Part shown: positions 47,388 through 57,500 of the stretch, piece by piece
How positions within the stretch are numbered: the stretch's first letter is position 1
Layout of the letters: every line of letters starts with the position of its first letter
NCBI RefSeq assembly: GCF_030269305.1
Contig: NZ_BSTC01000003.1
Span: forward strand, 124,001-188,000
Reading direction: 5' to 3'
Origin: Kineosporia sp. NBRC 101731
GTDB lineage: Bacteria > Actinomycetota > Actinomycetes > Actinomycetales > Kineosporiaceae
Length of the DNA: 64,000 bases
Position numbers and translations under genes: made by a program
The notes under the pieces: model-generated
What the model was told of the DNA's origin: nothing
The model's database searches: none
What the model saw: the letters and a program-made list of their open reading frames with translations, nothing else

Positions 47388-47395
47388 GCGTCGCG

Positions 47396-47430
47396 AGAGC
47401 CTGACCGCCCGATCTGGGTGGTCAGGCTCT
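47396..47430. terminator. Bidirectional terminator between the giant gene and the minus-strand operon
   Basis: A 15-bp stem (AGAGCCTGACCGCCC against GGGTGGTCAGGCTCT, one G-T wobble) has a 5-nt loop. It lies nine nt after the giant gene's stop and right at the stop of the minus-strand YbaB gene, so it can serve both convergent transcripts. Confidence 0.8.
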
Positions 47431-47831
47431 CATCGGCCCGAACCGGGCCGGAACAGCGAGTCCAGACCGATCAGCAGGTCGCCGAGCGCGTCGCCCGGAA
47501 GGACGGTTCTCGGTGCGCTGGAGGGCGTCTCGGCGGTCCCGGTCAGCTCACCGGCCCGGGTCATGGCCTCCTCGCGGGCTCGGGTCAGCACGCGCAGGAG
47601 GTGCACGGCGAGTTCCGTGCCGCTCAGTTCCCGGTGCCGCTCGTCGGCGAACCGCAGGCCGGTGATCGATCCGTGCAGGCTGATGGTCACCGTGATCGAT
47701 CCGTCGTCGCTCGACACGTCGATGGTGCTGATCTCCAGCTGATGGGCGAGGTGGGCCAGGTCTTCCTGGAGGCGGGTGAGATCGGCCAGGGCGGAGGTGA
47801 TCCGGCCGGATTCGTCGCGAGGGCTGTCCAT
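47430..47831 (-). CDS. YbaB/EbfC-family nucleoid-associated-type protein
   Basis: This is a 133-aa protein with a start at ATG 47831, preceded by AAAGAGAG. The central part matches the YbaB fold: a long N-terminal helix (L-A-D-L-T-R-L-Q-E-D-L-A-H-L), beta strands with S-D-D-G-S-I-T-V-T-I and G-x-I-T-G-L-R-F, then a C-terminal helix with A-R-E-E-A-M-T-R-A. The C-terminal ~35 residues are a low-complexity extension. Divergent YbaB proteins commonly sit beside WXG100 genes in actinobacteria, where their job is not established; DNA binding is the family expectation. It follows the 2,182-aa gene after 35 nt and is probably co-transcribed with it. Confidence 0.75.
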   Translation of the reverse strand: MDSPRDESGRITSALADLTRLQEDLAHLAHQLEISTIDVSSDDGSITVTISLHGSITGLRFADERHRELSGTELAVHLLRVLTRAREEAMTRAGELTGTAETPSSAPRTVLPGDALGDLLIGLDSLFRPGSGR

Positions 47832-47866
47832 CGGTGGTCTCTCTTTCGTGAGGGGGGCAGTAGTCG

Positions 47867-50800
47867 TCACGGGCACTTGACGAGAATCTCCCGTAGCGCC
47901 GTGATCCGGTCCTTCCAGGACGGGTGCCGACCGGATATGTCGAGCAGGCGGTCGAGCCAGGCGTGTGTCTGTTCCCCGCCCCGGGTCCGGCCCTCGATCA
48001 GGGCCGGGACCTCGGAGAAGGAGCCGTCGAGGATCACGTACCTGAGCAGGATGCGGCTCATGAGCCCGTCGAATTCGTTCACCCCGCCCCGCTGTGCGAA
48101 CCGGTCGACCTCGCGGAGCGCGATGCCCAGGAGGTCGGGCCTCGCGGCCACGTCGAGGGCCAGCGCTTCCAGCACTGATGCCACCCGGGACCCGTCGAAG
48201 TCGGGTGCCTGCAGGTGAAGTTCGTCGACGATTCGCTCGACCGCCTCGTGGAGGGAACTGCCGTTGACCGCTCCGGAGCGGCCGTGTCGCAGATGGTCGG
48301 CGATCACGGGAACGACGTCGGACCGGAGGAATTCGGCTTCGGGACCTTCTGCGAGAGTCAGTGTGTCGCCGAACAGGCTGAGTCGGCCGACGAGGTTTCG
48401 TGCCTGGGTGGCGGGGGCGTCGGTGTCCGCTGCGGCGTCCGGTGACGGGCGGGCCTCGCGGACCGATCGGGCGGGGCCCTCCCGCCAGGCCGACCGGGCC
48501 TCCTCCCGGCCGGGCGTCGGCCCGGCGGCCCGCCTCAGCCAATTCTCCAGCGCGGACGTTCCGGTGGGGGAAGGTGGGGTCTCGGTGGTGCGCAGCACGA
48601 CCCGAGAGGTGACCCAAAGGATCTTGTTCCGGGGTCCCACGACCTCGAACACGGCCGTCGCGCTGACGCGGTGGCCTGTGAAGGCGCCCGCCCCGGTCTC
48701 GCTGGAGGCGCCGACGCGCAGGACCTCGCGGAGCTGATTGCCGTAGGCGACGAGGCTTCCGGAGCCCGTGGCGCCGCCGACGATCGGGATGGTGCCGCCC
48801 AGGTCGGCGGGAGCGATGGCACCGGAGGGCCCGAACGTCGCGCTCCGGGTGATAGAGGCGTTGGTGGTGGAGGTGTGGTTGCTGTTGTCGACCTCGATGT
48901 TGTCGATCGCGACGTTCTTGCTGGTGACCTCGATCGTCGGCGAGTACAGGGTCATCCGGATCTTCACGGCGTCGCTCAGGCCGGAGGTGAGAGCCGCTGC
49001 CGCGGCACTGTTCACGAAGACCAGACGCTCCGACTTGACCAGCTGGTTGAGACGGATGAACATGCCTTCGGTCGATCGCGAGGTCGGCGGGAACAGGGGG
49101 AACCAGTCGGCCGGGGCGACCTGCTCGACGGCTGTCACCAGGTGCTCGATGCCGGGCACGTCGTAGATTTGCACCGGCCGCCGCGGCTGCCAGACGCGGT
49201 CCGGGGTGAGGCCGAGCGCTTCACCGCCCACGGGAACGGCGACATGGTCGATCGACGTCTCGGCCCGGGCGGCGGTGCGGGAGACCGGATCGGTCGTGGT
49301 GATGGAGCCCTGGCGCCAGGGCTCCACGGATTCCGTTTCCGGGTTGAGGGTTTCGGCATCGGCCGGCTCGGTCTCCCCGGTTTGGAACCGGAGGTGGACC
49401 TGGGCCGCGAGCGTGATGGTCGGCGGGGGGAGGATCACCGGGGCTGCGAGGACGACGCGGTCCGGGGTCCCGGTCGCTCGTCGCACCGCGTTCTGCAGGA
49501 GCTCGAGCACCAGGGTCACGTAGCCCAGCGCCATCACCAGAGTCAGGGCCTGTTTCAGGGCGGCCAGAGAGTGGTCGTAGGCCGATCGCACGGAGACGTC
49601 CACCCCGAACACGTAGCCGAGGGTGAACTGGGCGGAGTCCATGGTGCGTCCCCAGGTGCGCAGCTCACGGGTGGACGTGACCGACCGGGTCACGCTGTTG
49701 CGTGACTCGGAGGTCAGTGTCGGGGTCAGCTCGGCGAGCTGGAGCCGGCCGGTGGGCTGCACGTCCAGGCGGCTGGTCCGGAAATCGGTGTCCGTGAGCC
49801 GGGTGCGTCGGGGTTCCTCACCGGGCAGGGCCGTGCCCAGCGCACTGATGTGGGAGATGACGTTGTCCATGCCGCCACTGGCGACGAGCCGGCCCCGGAC
49901 GTCATCGAGCGGTGTGGCGCCCGGGCGGGCGGTGAGGGTGACGGTGATGATCTGGGGCCAGATCCCGAACCGTCGCTGCGCCTGGAACAGCACGTGGCCC
50001 TGAGGGCCGTGGTTCACCAGCGTGCGCCGTCCCAGGGAGGTGCTGTTCTCGTTGACCAGGGTCAGGAGGCCGGGCAGGTAGTTGCGGGTCCCCGGAGTGG
50101 TGATGCCGGGTGCCGTCGTGTTCAGCGCCTGCACGATCGCGCGCTGCAGGGCGCCCCGGCCTTCGGCGAAGGTCACCTCGGTGACGGTGCCGTAACCGAT
50201 CTGGCCCCCGCTGCGGCGGAAGGGGCTCGGCAGTGCGCGGGTGTCGGCCGGAGGCGTCAGAAGATACTGTAGAGAAGGATCTTTCGCCGCGACCAGCTTT
50301 CCGAACGTCTGGTGGTTATGGAGATCGTTGTCCGTGAGGAGGAACCGGATCCCGTCGGCCATCCGGATCACCTGCTCGGTCGGGGGTGAGGTGCCCGCCC
50401 CGACGGCGTTGGCGGCGAAGTTCTGCCGGCCCGTTCTGATCGTCACCACGTACACCAGCGTGGCGTCGAACGGATGCATCCGGGTCGAGTCCTCCGTCGT
50501 CACCCGCATCACGCTGGTGTTGTCGCCGGTCAGTTCGGCGCGGGTCGAGCCGGTCGAGCGCACGTGGCTCACCCCCGGGGCCAGATGGCCAGGCCCCTGA
50601 CCCCGGACCCGGACCGCCGCCTGACGGAACGTGTTTCGCGTGATGCCCCGGTTGTGGCCGGTGGTGGACTGCAGCCAGCGTTCGCCGTCCATCTCCGGGG
50701 TCCGCTCGCCGGCCCTCACGTCCGCGAGATACCCCTTGATCTCCAGGGTGACGTCCTGGCCCGACCAGATGCCCGATGTCGCCACCCCTTCCACGACGTA

Positions 50801-53800
50801 GGAGTCGCGCATGATCCGCAGGACGTGCGCGTGGAAGTGCTCGGCCGACAGGGCGCTGTGCAGCATGGTGCGTGGATGGGACGCGGCCCCGGCCAGGTCT
50901 TCTCCCCCGACCGCCGCGGCGACCCGGAACGGGCTCGTCGCCAGGGCGTGCCAGGCGGTCCTCAGCCAGCCGCCGACGATGCCCAGGGCCGTGCGCGGAG
51001 GCTGCACGACGGCCGCTCCGGGGCCGGCGACCACGACTGCCCCCGCCGCAGCTACCCGGTCGGGCACCGAGGTCAGCCCGTCGGCCGTCACCTCGTCCCG
51101 TACCTGGATCTCACCGAGGTGGGTACGCACCAGATCCTGCAGGGCGCCGCTGCCCGTGACCCATTCGAGGAGCGCGGTCTCGGGCAGCACGACCTCGTGG
51201 TCCAGGGCGGCGAACCCGGAGGCGTCCTCCGGCGTCACCTCCTGGGCCGGAGGCCTTCGGACGGGGCGCGGATCCGTCGATGCCTTCTCCAGCAGACGGT
51301 AGTGCGGAACGGTCAGGACGACCTGACCCCCGGACGTGCCGAAAGACGTTTTCGCGCCGTACGAGTCTACGGCCCTCAGAGTGTGGACGACCGGGACACC
51401 GAACTGGGTGGTGCCCTGGCTGCTGGGGCTCATCATGTAGTACTCGTGGCCGGTGCCGAGGCTCGAGCCGCTGACGTGAGTGGTGGAGCGGCCCGCGCCG
51501 ATTCCGCCCCCGAGAACCGCACCGTCGGTGTAAGCGGGCTTCTTGCCGGTGGTGACGTGACCGCCGACCTGACCGGAGAGGTTCGCCTCACCGGTCAGGG
51601 CGGCGGGGGTCAGCGCGACCGACGACTCGCCCGGCAGGCTGGAACCGATGAAGTTCAGGGTCTGGATCTTCGGCAGGATCCGGCCGCGCGTCACCCCCAC
51701 CTCGTCCCCGCCGGCCAGGTACTGCCGTCGCGTGGTCAGGGTCACCGAGATCCTCTCGGTGCCGGTCTTGGTGGGGATCTCGAAGCTCACGGGGGCGCCG
51801 CCGTCGATCGCGTTGTCCACGGCCGCCCGCAGGGTGTCCCGGCGCCTCAGCTCGTCGAGCTTGCGCTGATTCGCCAGGCGCGCCTGGTCGACGGCGTGGA
51901 CGTCGGACGCCAGTCGCGTGAGGGGGTTGTCCGCCAGCATCTGCAGGGCGTTCGCGACGTGGGTGTCGACCACGGCGGGGGCCGCCAGGTATCCCTGGGC
52001 GCGCAGGTGGACCTCCAGCTCGTCGACCAGGGGCGCGACCCCGGTCACGAGGGTCGTCGTGGTACTCAGCCCCAGGACCCGCAGGTGCAGCAGTTCCGGT
52101 GGCAGGTGCTGCTCCGGTTGTTCCTTCGGGCTCTCCAGGGCCTCGTTCGGGGGGACCTGCAGGTTGACGGGATAGCGGGCGCCCAGCAGCCGGGACGCTG
52201 CCCGCGGGGTGAGCGGGTTGCCGGCCGGGCGGACGAGCTCGGCGGTCAGGCTGAAGGTGCCGCGGACGCGCTGGGTCACCCCGGCCACCCGCAGGGACCG
52301 GACCATGCGGGCGGTGCCGCCGGCGCTCAGGGTCCGCACCGACCGGAACTCCAGCGACGCGCTCAGCGAGGCGACGAAGTCGGCGACCTTCGCCAGGCCG
52401 TTGTTGACGTTCAGGGCGATGCTGAGCGCGAGGTTCAGGGCGCTGGTGGCCGTGACCGAGATCTGGGCGCGTTTCAGGCTGGTGATGTAGCTCTCGATCA
52501 CCCCTTTCGCCAGGCTCGGCCCGACGGGTGCCAGCTCGGGACCGAGTTCCGCCCGCAGGCGCAGGTATCCGAGAACCTCGCCGGACGTGCGGTACAGGTC
52601 GGGGGTAGGCATACCGCCGCCGAAGGCGAGCAGCGGGAAGGAGGCCCGCAGATCCTTGTCCGACAGGAAGGCCTTCAGGACGCCGAGCGACGCGGGGTCC
52701 AGATCGGCGAGGTCAGGGAACGCGTCCAGGACGTCGGTGGCGATCTGCTGGGCGTGGGGAAAGCCCTCCGCTCCCAGGAGGGGGACGTCCTGGAGAATCT
52801 CGACCATGTTCGACAAGGGCGGTGTCGGCGCGACCACGTCCTGCTGGAGGGCCACGGTGCTCTGGGACTCCGGGAACCAGACGCCCAGACGCGAGTCCAC
52901 CAACGGTTCCGGGAGTTCGAGCGGTATCCAGGCGTGGGCGTCACGGAGACCGAGAAGTTTGATCTCCCAGTGCATCCGGTAGGCGAACAGGTGCGAGGTC
53001 TCCCGGCTGCGCAGGATGGTGTATCCGGAGGTGCCCTGTCCCGCGGTCAGGACCCGGCCGATCTGGTTGTAGATCACGCGGAACCAGGCGCTCAGCGACA
53101 CCTGGCTGATGCCGTACCGGTGCACGTCCTGGTGGACGGTGGTCCCGAGCCCGCCGGTGCGCAGTTCGGTGCCGGTCGCGACCGAGGCGGTGTCGGGCAC
53201 GACGAACCCCCACCGTTGCAGCTGGACGGCCTGACCCGACAACTGCCCGTCCGGATCCCTCTGGCCGGCCGGCACCGGATCGCTCAACCGCAGCCGCAGG
53301 GCCACCGCGTGACCGGCGCCCTCCAGCCGTTCCACCGGGATCTCGAAACCCGCCTCGGACCGGAGCTCCTCCCAGGCCGTGCTGAGCAGCCGCTCGTCGA
53401 GGACCACCCCCAGGCGGGCCGCGTAGACCTCCCTCCCGGCGTGCCGGGCCGGATCCGCACTCGCGTCGATCGCGGCGAGCACCTGGTCCCGGAGGAACTC
53501 GACGACCAGTTGCGGCACCGGACGGATGTTCGCCATCGGGTGAGTGCCGGCGATGAACGTGGCCGGTCCCGTCGCATCCGGTGCGGTGGCCGGCCCGAAG
53601 TGGTTCACCTCGTCCTCGACGGTGACGCCGGGCTCGTCACGGCGCAGCGGAACCATCTCGTGGATCTCGCCCCGGACCTCAGGCCCGGCAAGGCCCTCCC
53701 GGGTGGCGCCGCCGGGCATCCCCCGGGAACCGAGGTCGAGGGCCAGCACCACCCGGTCCAGGACCGACCGCACCGCCCCCAGGTCAACCGGAGCCGGCTC

Positions 53801-54415
53801 GTGGACCAGCATCGCGACGATCGGCACCAGGGAACGGTTCCGAGGACTCAGGACGCCCTGGGGCATCCCGGTGCTCCGGCCGACGAGCTTGATCGCCGTC
53901 GCCCGCAGATCGTCACGTACGCCCGGGGTGAGCTCCTCGAGGCGCGCGGAGGCGACCTCGTGCGTGCGGGCCAGCCACCTCGTCCTCAATGACTGCCGGA
54001 CCGCCGGGTCGCCCTCGAACCCCAGATCCCGCTCGAGGGCGTCCAGACCGATCGCTCCGGAGGTGCTCACGGCGGTCGGCGGACCGAAGATCGAGGACCA
54101 GTCCTCACCCGCGGGCTCCGGGTCGCCGGTGAGCCGCCCCCAGGCCCCGAACTCGATCGCCGTGGTGATCCAGGCGCTGGTACGCCGGCGCAGGTCGTCA
54201 TAATCCGCGGCCGCCGCCCCGCTCTCCCGCAGAGCGGTGGCAGCGGACGTGAACGCCTCCACCGCTGTGCCCGCGATCGCCGGGCGCATCCCCAGACCCT
54301 GCAGGAGCGTGCGCAAACTGCCCGCATCAGCGGTGATCCGTGCCCCGGACAGCGCATCGGTCCCGTCCAGGACGCTGTGCCGCTGGGGGAAGCACCAGTC
54401 ACTCAAGGGCGACAT
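47867..54415 (-). CDS. 2,182-aa T7SS-associated protein, paralogous to parts of the giant protein
   Basis: The start at ATG 54415 has AGGAG six nt upstream. There is no signal peptide and no recognisable enzyme motif. A helical module near residues 180-230 and another near 2000-2090 (V-V-P-V-I-A-D-H-L) match the V-V-P-V-A modules of the giant protein. Most of the chain is Ser/Thr/Gly-rich beta sequence with recurring S-S-L-x-T-G-H-type stretches, like residues ~3270-5025 of the giant. A hydrophobic helix (L-V-M-A-L-G-Y-V-T-L-V-L) lies near 1625. The last ~80 residues (E-F-D-G-L-M-S-R-I-L-L, then W-x-D-R-L...W-K-D-R-I-T-A-L, ending V-K-C-P) match the end of the giant. It has its own SARP-type promoter after eccC. 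It is probably another exported component; its exact role is unknown. Confidence 0.85.
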   Translation of the reverse strand: MSPLSDWCFPQRHSVLDGTDALSGARITADAGSLRTLLQGLGMRPAIAGTAVEAFTSAATALRESGAAAADYDDLRRRTSAWITTAIEFGAWGRLTGDPEPAGEDWSSIFGPPTAVSTSGAIGLDALERDLGFEGDPAVRQSLRTRWLARTHEVASARLEELTPGVRDDLRATAIKLVGRSTGMPQGVLSPRNRSLVPIVAMLVHEPAPVDLGAVRSVLDRVVLALDLGSRGMPGGATREGLAGPEVRGEIHEMVPLRRDEPGVTVEDEVNHFGPATAPDATGPATFIAGTHPMANIRPVPQLVVEFLRDQVLAAIDASADPARHAGREVYAARLGVVLDERLLSTAWEELRSEAGFEIPVERLEGAGHAVALRLRLSDPVPAGQRDPDGQLSGQAVQLQRWGFVVPDTASVATGTELRTGGLGTTVHQDVHRYGISQVSLSAWFRVIYNQIGRVLTAGQGTSGYTILRSRETSHLFAYRMHWEIKLLGLRDAHAWIPLELPEPLVDSRLGVWFPESQSTVALQQDVVAPTPPLSNMVEILQDVPLLGAEGFPHAQQIATDVLDAFPDLADLDPASLGVLKAFLSDKDLRASFPLLAFGGGMPTPDLYRTSGEVLGYLRLRAELGPELAPVGPSLAKGVIESYITSLKRAQISVTATSALNLALSIALNVNNGLAKVADFVASLSASLEFRSVRTLSAGGTARMVRSLRVAGVTQRVRGTFSLTAELVRPAGNPLTPRAASRLLGARYPVNLQVPPNEALESPKEQPEQHLPPELLHLRVLGLSTTTTLVTGVAPLVDELEVHLRAQGYLAAPAVVDTHVANALQMLADNPLTRLASDVHAVDQARLANQRKLDELRRRDTLRAAVDNAIDGGAPVSFEIPTKTGTERISVTLTTRRQYLAGGDEVGVTRGRILPKIQTLNFIGSSLPGESSVALTPAALTGEANLSGQVGGHVTTGKKPAYTDGAVLGGGIGAGRSTTHVSGSSLGTGHEYYMMSPSSQGTTQFGVPVVHTLRAVDSYGAKTSFGTSGGQVVLTVPHYRLLEKASTDPRPVRRPPAQEVTPEDASGFAALDHEVVLPETALLEWVTGSGALQDLVRTHLGEIQVRDEVTADGLTSVPDRVAAAGAVVVAGPGAAVVQPPRTALGIVGGWLRTAWHALATSPFRVAAAVGGEDLAGAASHPRTMLHSALSAEHFHAHVLRIMRDSYVVEGVATSGIWSGQDVTLEIKGYLADVRAGERTPEMDGERWLQSTTGHNRGITRNTFRQAAVRVRGQGPGHLAPGVSHVRSTGSTRAELTGDNTSVMRVTTEDSTRMHPFDATLVYVVTIRTGRQNFAANAVGAGTSPPTEQVIRMADGIRFLLTDNDLHNHQTFGKLVAAKDPSLQYLLTPPADTRALPSPFRRSGGQIGYGTVTEVTFAEGRGALQRAIVQALNTTAPGITTPGTRNYLPGLLTLVNENSTSLGRRTLVNHGPQGHVLFQAQRRFGIWPQIITVTLTARPGATPLDDVRGRLVASGGMDNVISHISALGTALPGEEPRRTRLTDTDFRTSRLDVQPTGRLQLAELTPTLTSESRNSVTRSVTSTRELRTWGRTMDSAQFTLGYVFGVDVSVRSAYDHSLAALKQALTLVMALGYVTLVLELLQNAVRRATGTPDRVVLAAPVILPPPTITLAAQVHLRFQTGETEPADAETLNPETESVEPWRQGSITTTDPVSRTAARAETSIDHVAVPVGGEALGLTPDRVWQPRRPVQIYDVPGIEHLVTAVEQVAPADWFPLFPPTSRSTEGMFIRLNQLVKSERLVFVNSAAAAALTSGLSDAVKIRMTLYSPTIEVTSKNVAIDNIEVDNSNHTSTTNASITRSATFGPSGAIAPADLGGTIPIVGGATGSGSLVAYGNQLREVLRVGASSETGAGAFTGHRVSATAVFEVVGPRNKILWVTSRVVLRTTETPPSPTGTSALENWLRRAAGPTPGREEARSAWREGPARSVREARPSPDAAADTDAPATQARNLVGRLSLFGDTLTLAEGPEAEFLRSDVVPVIADHLRHGRSGAVNGSSLHEAVERIVDELHLQAPDFDGSRVASVLEALALDVAARPDLLGIALREVDRFAQRGGVNEFDGLMSRILLRYVILDGSFSEVPALIEGRTRGGEQTHAWLDRLLDISGRHPSWKDRITALREILVKCP

Positions 54416-54441
54416 CAGATCTCCTGGCTCGGAAGGTGAGC

Positions 54442-54474
54442 AGGATGGATCGTCGCCGTTGACGTTTTATTGAC
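54442..54474 (-). promoter_or_regulatory. SARP-type promoter of the 2,182-aa gene
   Basis: On the minus strand: GTCAATA (54474-54468), four nt, GTCAACG (54463-54457), nine nt, then CATCCT (54447-54442). It lies in the 89-nt gap after eccC. Start codon 54415 follows with a leader of about 20 nt that contains AGGAG. Confidence 0.7.
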
Positions 54475-54504
54475 GCGACAAGTACGGGCCGCGCGGTCCG
54501 GCGG

Positions 54505-57500
54505 CTACTTCAGGCTGGTGTTCGGGATCGCGATGGTCTGCAGCCGCCCGGGCGCCGAGCCCAGACTGGTGAACCCCCGGCCCGGCCGCAACGGCACGCG
54601 CAACTGGCTGTGGGTCAGACGCACCCCCAGCAGGTCACCCTCCAGACTGGTCTGCGGCGCCAGTAACACACCCTGACGACTGCGCCGGGCATCGTTCACC
54701 CAGCCCCCGGACGGCCCGGTGAGGAAGTCGGCGGAGCCCGCGATCGCGATGCCCCGTTCCCGGTCACGCCCCACCGAGATCAGCTCCCGCAGCACCGGGT
54801 CGATCGAGGAGGCCGAACCCAGCAGGTCGGCGTCGTCGATCAGCACCACGGTCGGACCGTGCTCCGGAGCCACCAGGGCCTTCAGCTGCTCGGGATCGGG
54901 GCGCAAGCCGTTCAGCAGATGGACCGAACGGTGATGGGACAGGCGCCGCAATGGTGATTCGCGAGGCGTGACGACGATCAGGCGGGTCGCGGTAGACAAC
55001 AGCGAGATCCCCAGCGCGGCCAGGGTGTTGCTCCGCCCCGACCCGGAAGGGCCCGCCACGATGAAGGAATGGGCCCGGCCACCGAAATCGACCGTGAGCG
55101 GCGCCGCGTCACCACCGACCCCCAGAAGCCCCCGCAGCGGCTCGCGTTCGGACTGCGGCCAGCGCGCGAACAGGTCGGCGAACTCGATCCGCGACGGCAG
55201 AACCGCGATCTGGTGCGGACGCCGGGAATCGGGCACCCGCGCGTCGCGCCGCACCGCGTCCTCACCGACCGCCCGCAGCGCCGCGGCCTGCCCCTGACCG
55301 GACGGATCCGCCGTCAGCAGCGCGACCTGGATCTCGACCTGGTCCTGCGTACGCCAGGCCCGGCCCGGGGGAATCACGACCGGCAGACGCTGCGCGGGCA
55401 CCCCGACGATCGACAGGTCACTGCGGTCGGTCATCCGCAGCATGATCTTGTTGTCGGACAGCGCCGCGATCCGGCCCCCGGTCAGCACCCGCTCCGACGT
55501 CATGATCAAGTGGATCCCGACCCCCGCCCCCTCCCGGATCAGCTCCTGCACGAGCGAGTACAGGGCACCGCCGTCGTGATCGGTCAGCAGGGCCGCCAGC
55601 GCGTCCCACCCGTCGACCAGGATCAGCAGGTGCGCCGGCGCCGCCCCGGAACCCAGCTTGACCCGCAGCTCCGGAAGATCGGCGACACTGTGCTGCGCCA
55701 GCAACTGCTGACGACGCTCGAGTTCCCCGCTCAGCCACGTGATCAGACGCCCCATCCGCTCCAGGTCCGAGCGCGGCACCACACCACCGCAGTGCGGCAG
55801 GTCGGTCAGCACACTCAGCGCGCTCCCGGCCGCGTCGATCCCGTAAAGATGCACATCGTCGACCGAATTCGCGCGAGCGAGACTACCGGCGATGGTGCGC
55901 AGAACCTGCGAGCGCCCGGCCCGTGGAGCCCCGATGACGAACAGGTGACCGTCCTGGCTCGGGTCGAAGACCAGCGTGTGCTGGTGCTGGAGGGCGGGTC
56001 GGTCGGCCAGCGCGAAGGGAGCACTGACCAGGCCGTCGCGGGTGGAACGGCTGACCCCCTGGGCCTGGTCGAGGCGGTCCAGGTCGTCCAGCAGCAGGAG
56101 CGGCGGCAGAGCGGGCAGCCAGGGACTCGGCTGCGGCGGGACCTCACTCAGCCGGGCCGCCTCCTGGATCGCCTCCACGAGTACGTCCAGGTCGGTGCGC
56201 TCGCTGTTCTCGTGCACCGGCCACTCGTCGGTGACCTCGTCCTCGGTCAGGTGCATCTGGACGGCCCGGCCCAGCCGTGACCAGGTCAGCCGTTCGGCCC
56301 GGGGCGGCACCGGGATCTTCTCGACCGGCTCACCGGTGGCCTCGTCGGACTCCACCGGAGCCCCGACGTAGGCGGTCTGGAAGGGCATGCTGGACCGATG
56401 GCCGAGCCGGGCCAGGGCCCGCCCGGGGTTGCGGGTCGAGATGTGGGCCGCGTCCTGGGTGTCGATGACGTCCTGGCTCTCGCCGACGTCGGTGACGCGC
56501 AGGGCGATGCGGAGGTTGGTATTGGCCTTGATGTCGGCGGTGACGACGCCGGCGGGGCGCTGGGTGGCGAGGATGAGGTGGATGCCGAGGGATCGTCCTC
56601 GCTGAGCGATGCTGACGAGTCCGGGGACGAACGAGGGGGTTTCGCGGGCCATGGTGGCGAACTCGTCGATCACCAGCAGCAGCCGGGGCATCGGGGCCAT
56701 CTGGGGGTCGCGGGCGCGCTGGGCCCGGTACTCGGGCAGGTCCTTGGCGCCGGCGCCGGCGAGCATGGTCTCTCGGCGGCGCAGTTCGGCGGCGAGGGAG
56801 TCCAGGGCCCGCAGGGCCAGGGCCTCGTCGAGGTCGGTGACCATGCCGAGGGTGTGGGGGAGGTCGATGCAGCTGTGGAAGGCGCTGCCGCCCTTGTAGT
56901 CGACGAGGACGAAGACGAGTTCGTCGGGCCGGTTCACGGCGGCCAGCGAGGCGACCATCGACTGCAGGAGTTCGGACTTGCCGGATCCGGTGGTGCCGGC
57001 GATGAGGCCGTGGGGTCCGTCGCGCACCAGGTCGAAGGCCACGGTCCCGTCGAAGCCGGCTCCGAGCGGGAAGGTGGTCGAGGCCGGGCGGCGGGCCCAG
57101 CGGTTCGCGATCGCGTCGCCGGTGGGGGGATCGGCGCGCAGCAGGTCCAGCAGTCGGACCTGGTCGGGCAGACCGGAGACGTCGTCCGGGCTGACGTCGC
57201 GCAGGGACGACAGCGACCGGGCGACGTCCTCGCACCAGTCGGTGCGCACGTCGTCCGGGCGGATGTCCTCGCTGTCGGGAACATTGGCCTGGCGCAACGT
57301 GATCCGGCCGTGCTCGGTGCGGATCACGGCCGTGCACTCCTCTGGCAGCAGCCGTTCCAGGGAGTCCACCGCGATCGTGAAGACCCGGACCGCGGGCCCC
57401 TCGGTCAGGATCTGCATGATGCCGGGCACGTCGCGCAGCGAGCGGGCGCCGTCCATCAGCACCAGGACGTCGGGCTCGGCGAACAGTACGTTGCCCATCC

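Noticed and set aside
42549-45833. 1,094-codon minus-strand frame opposite unit C
   Set aside because: The sense strand carries the repeated units and the zinc motif; the antisense product is compositional noise.
50474-53992. 1,172-codon plus-strand frame opposite the 2,182-aa gene
   Set aside because: It is an antisense shadow of a gene with a good ribosome site, promoter and paralogy to the giant.
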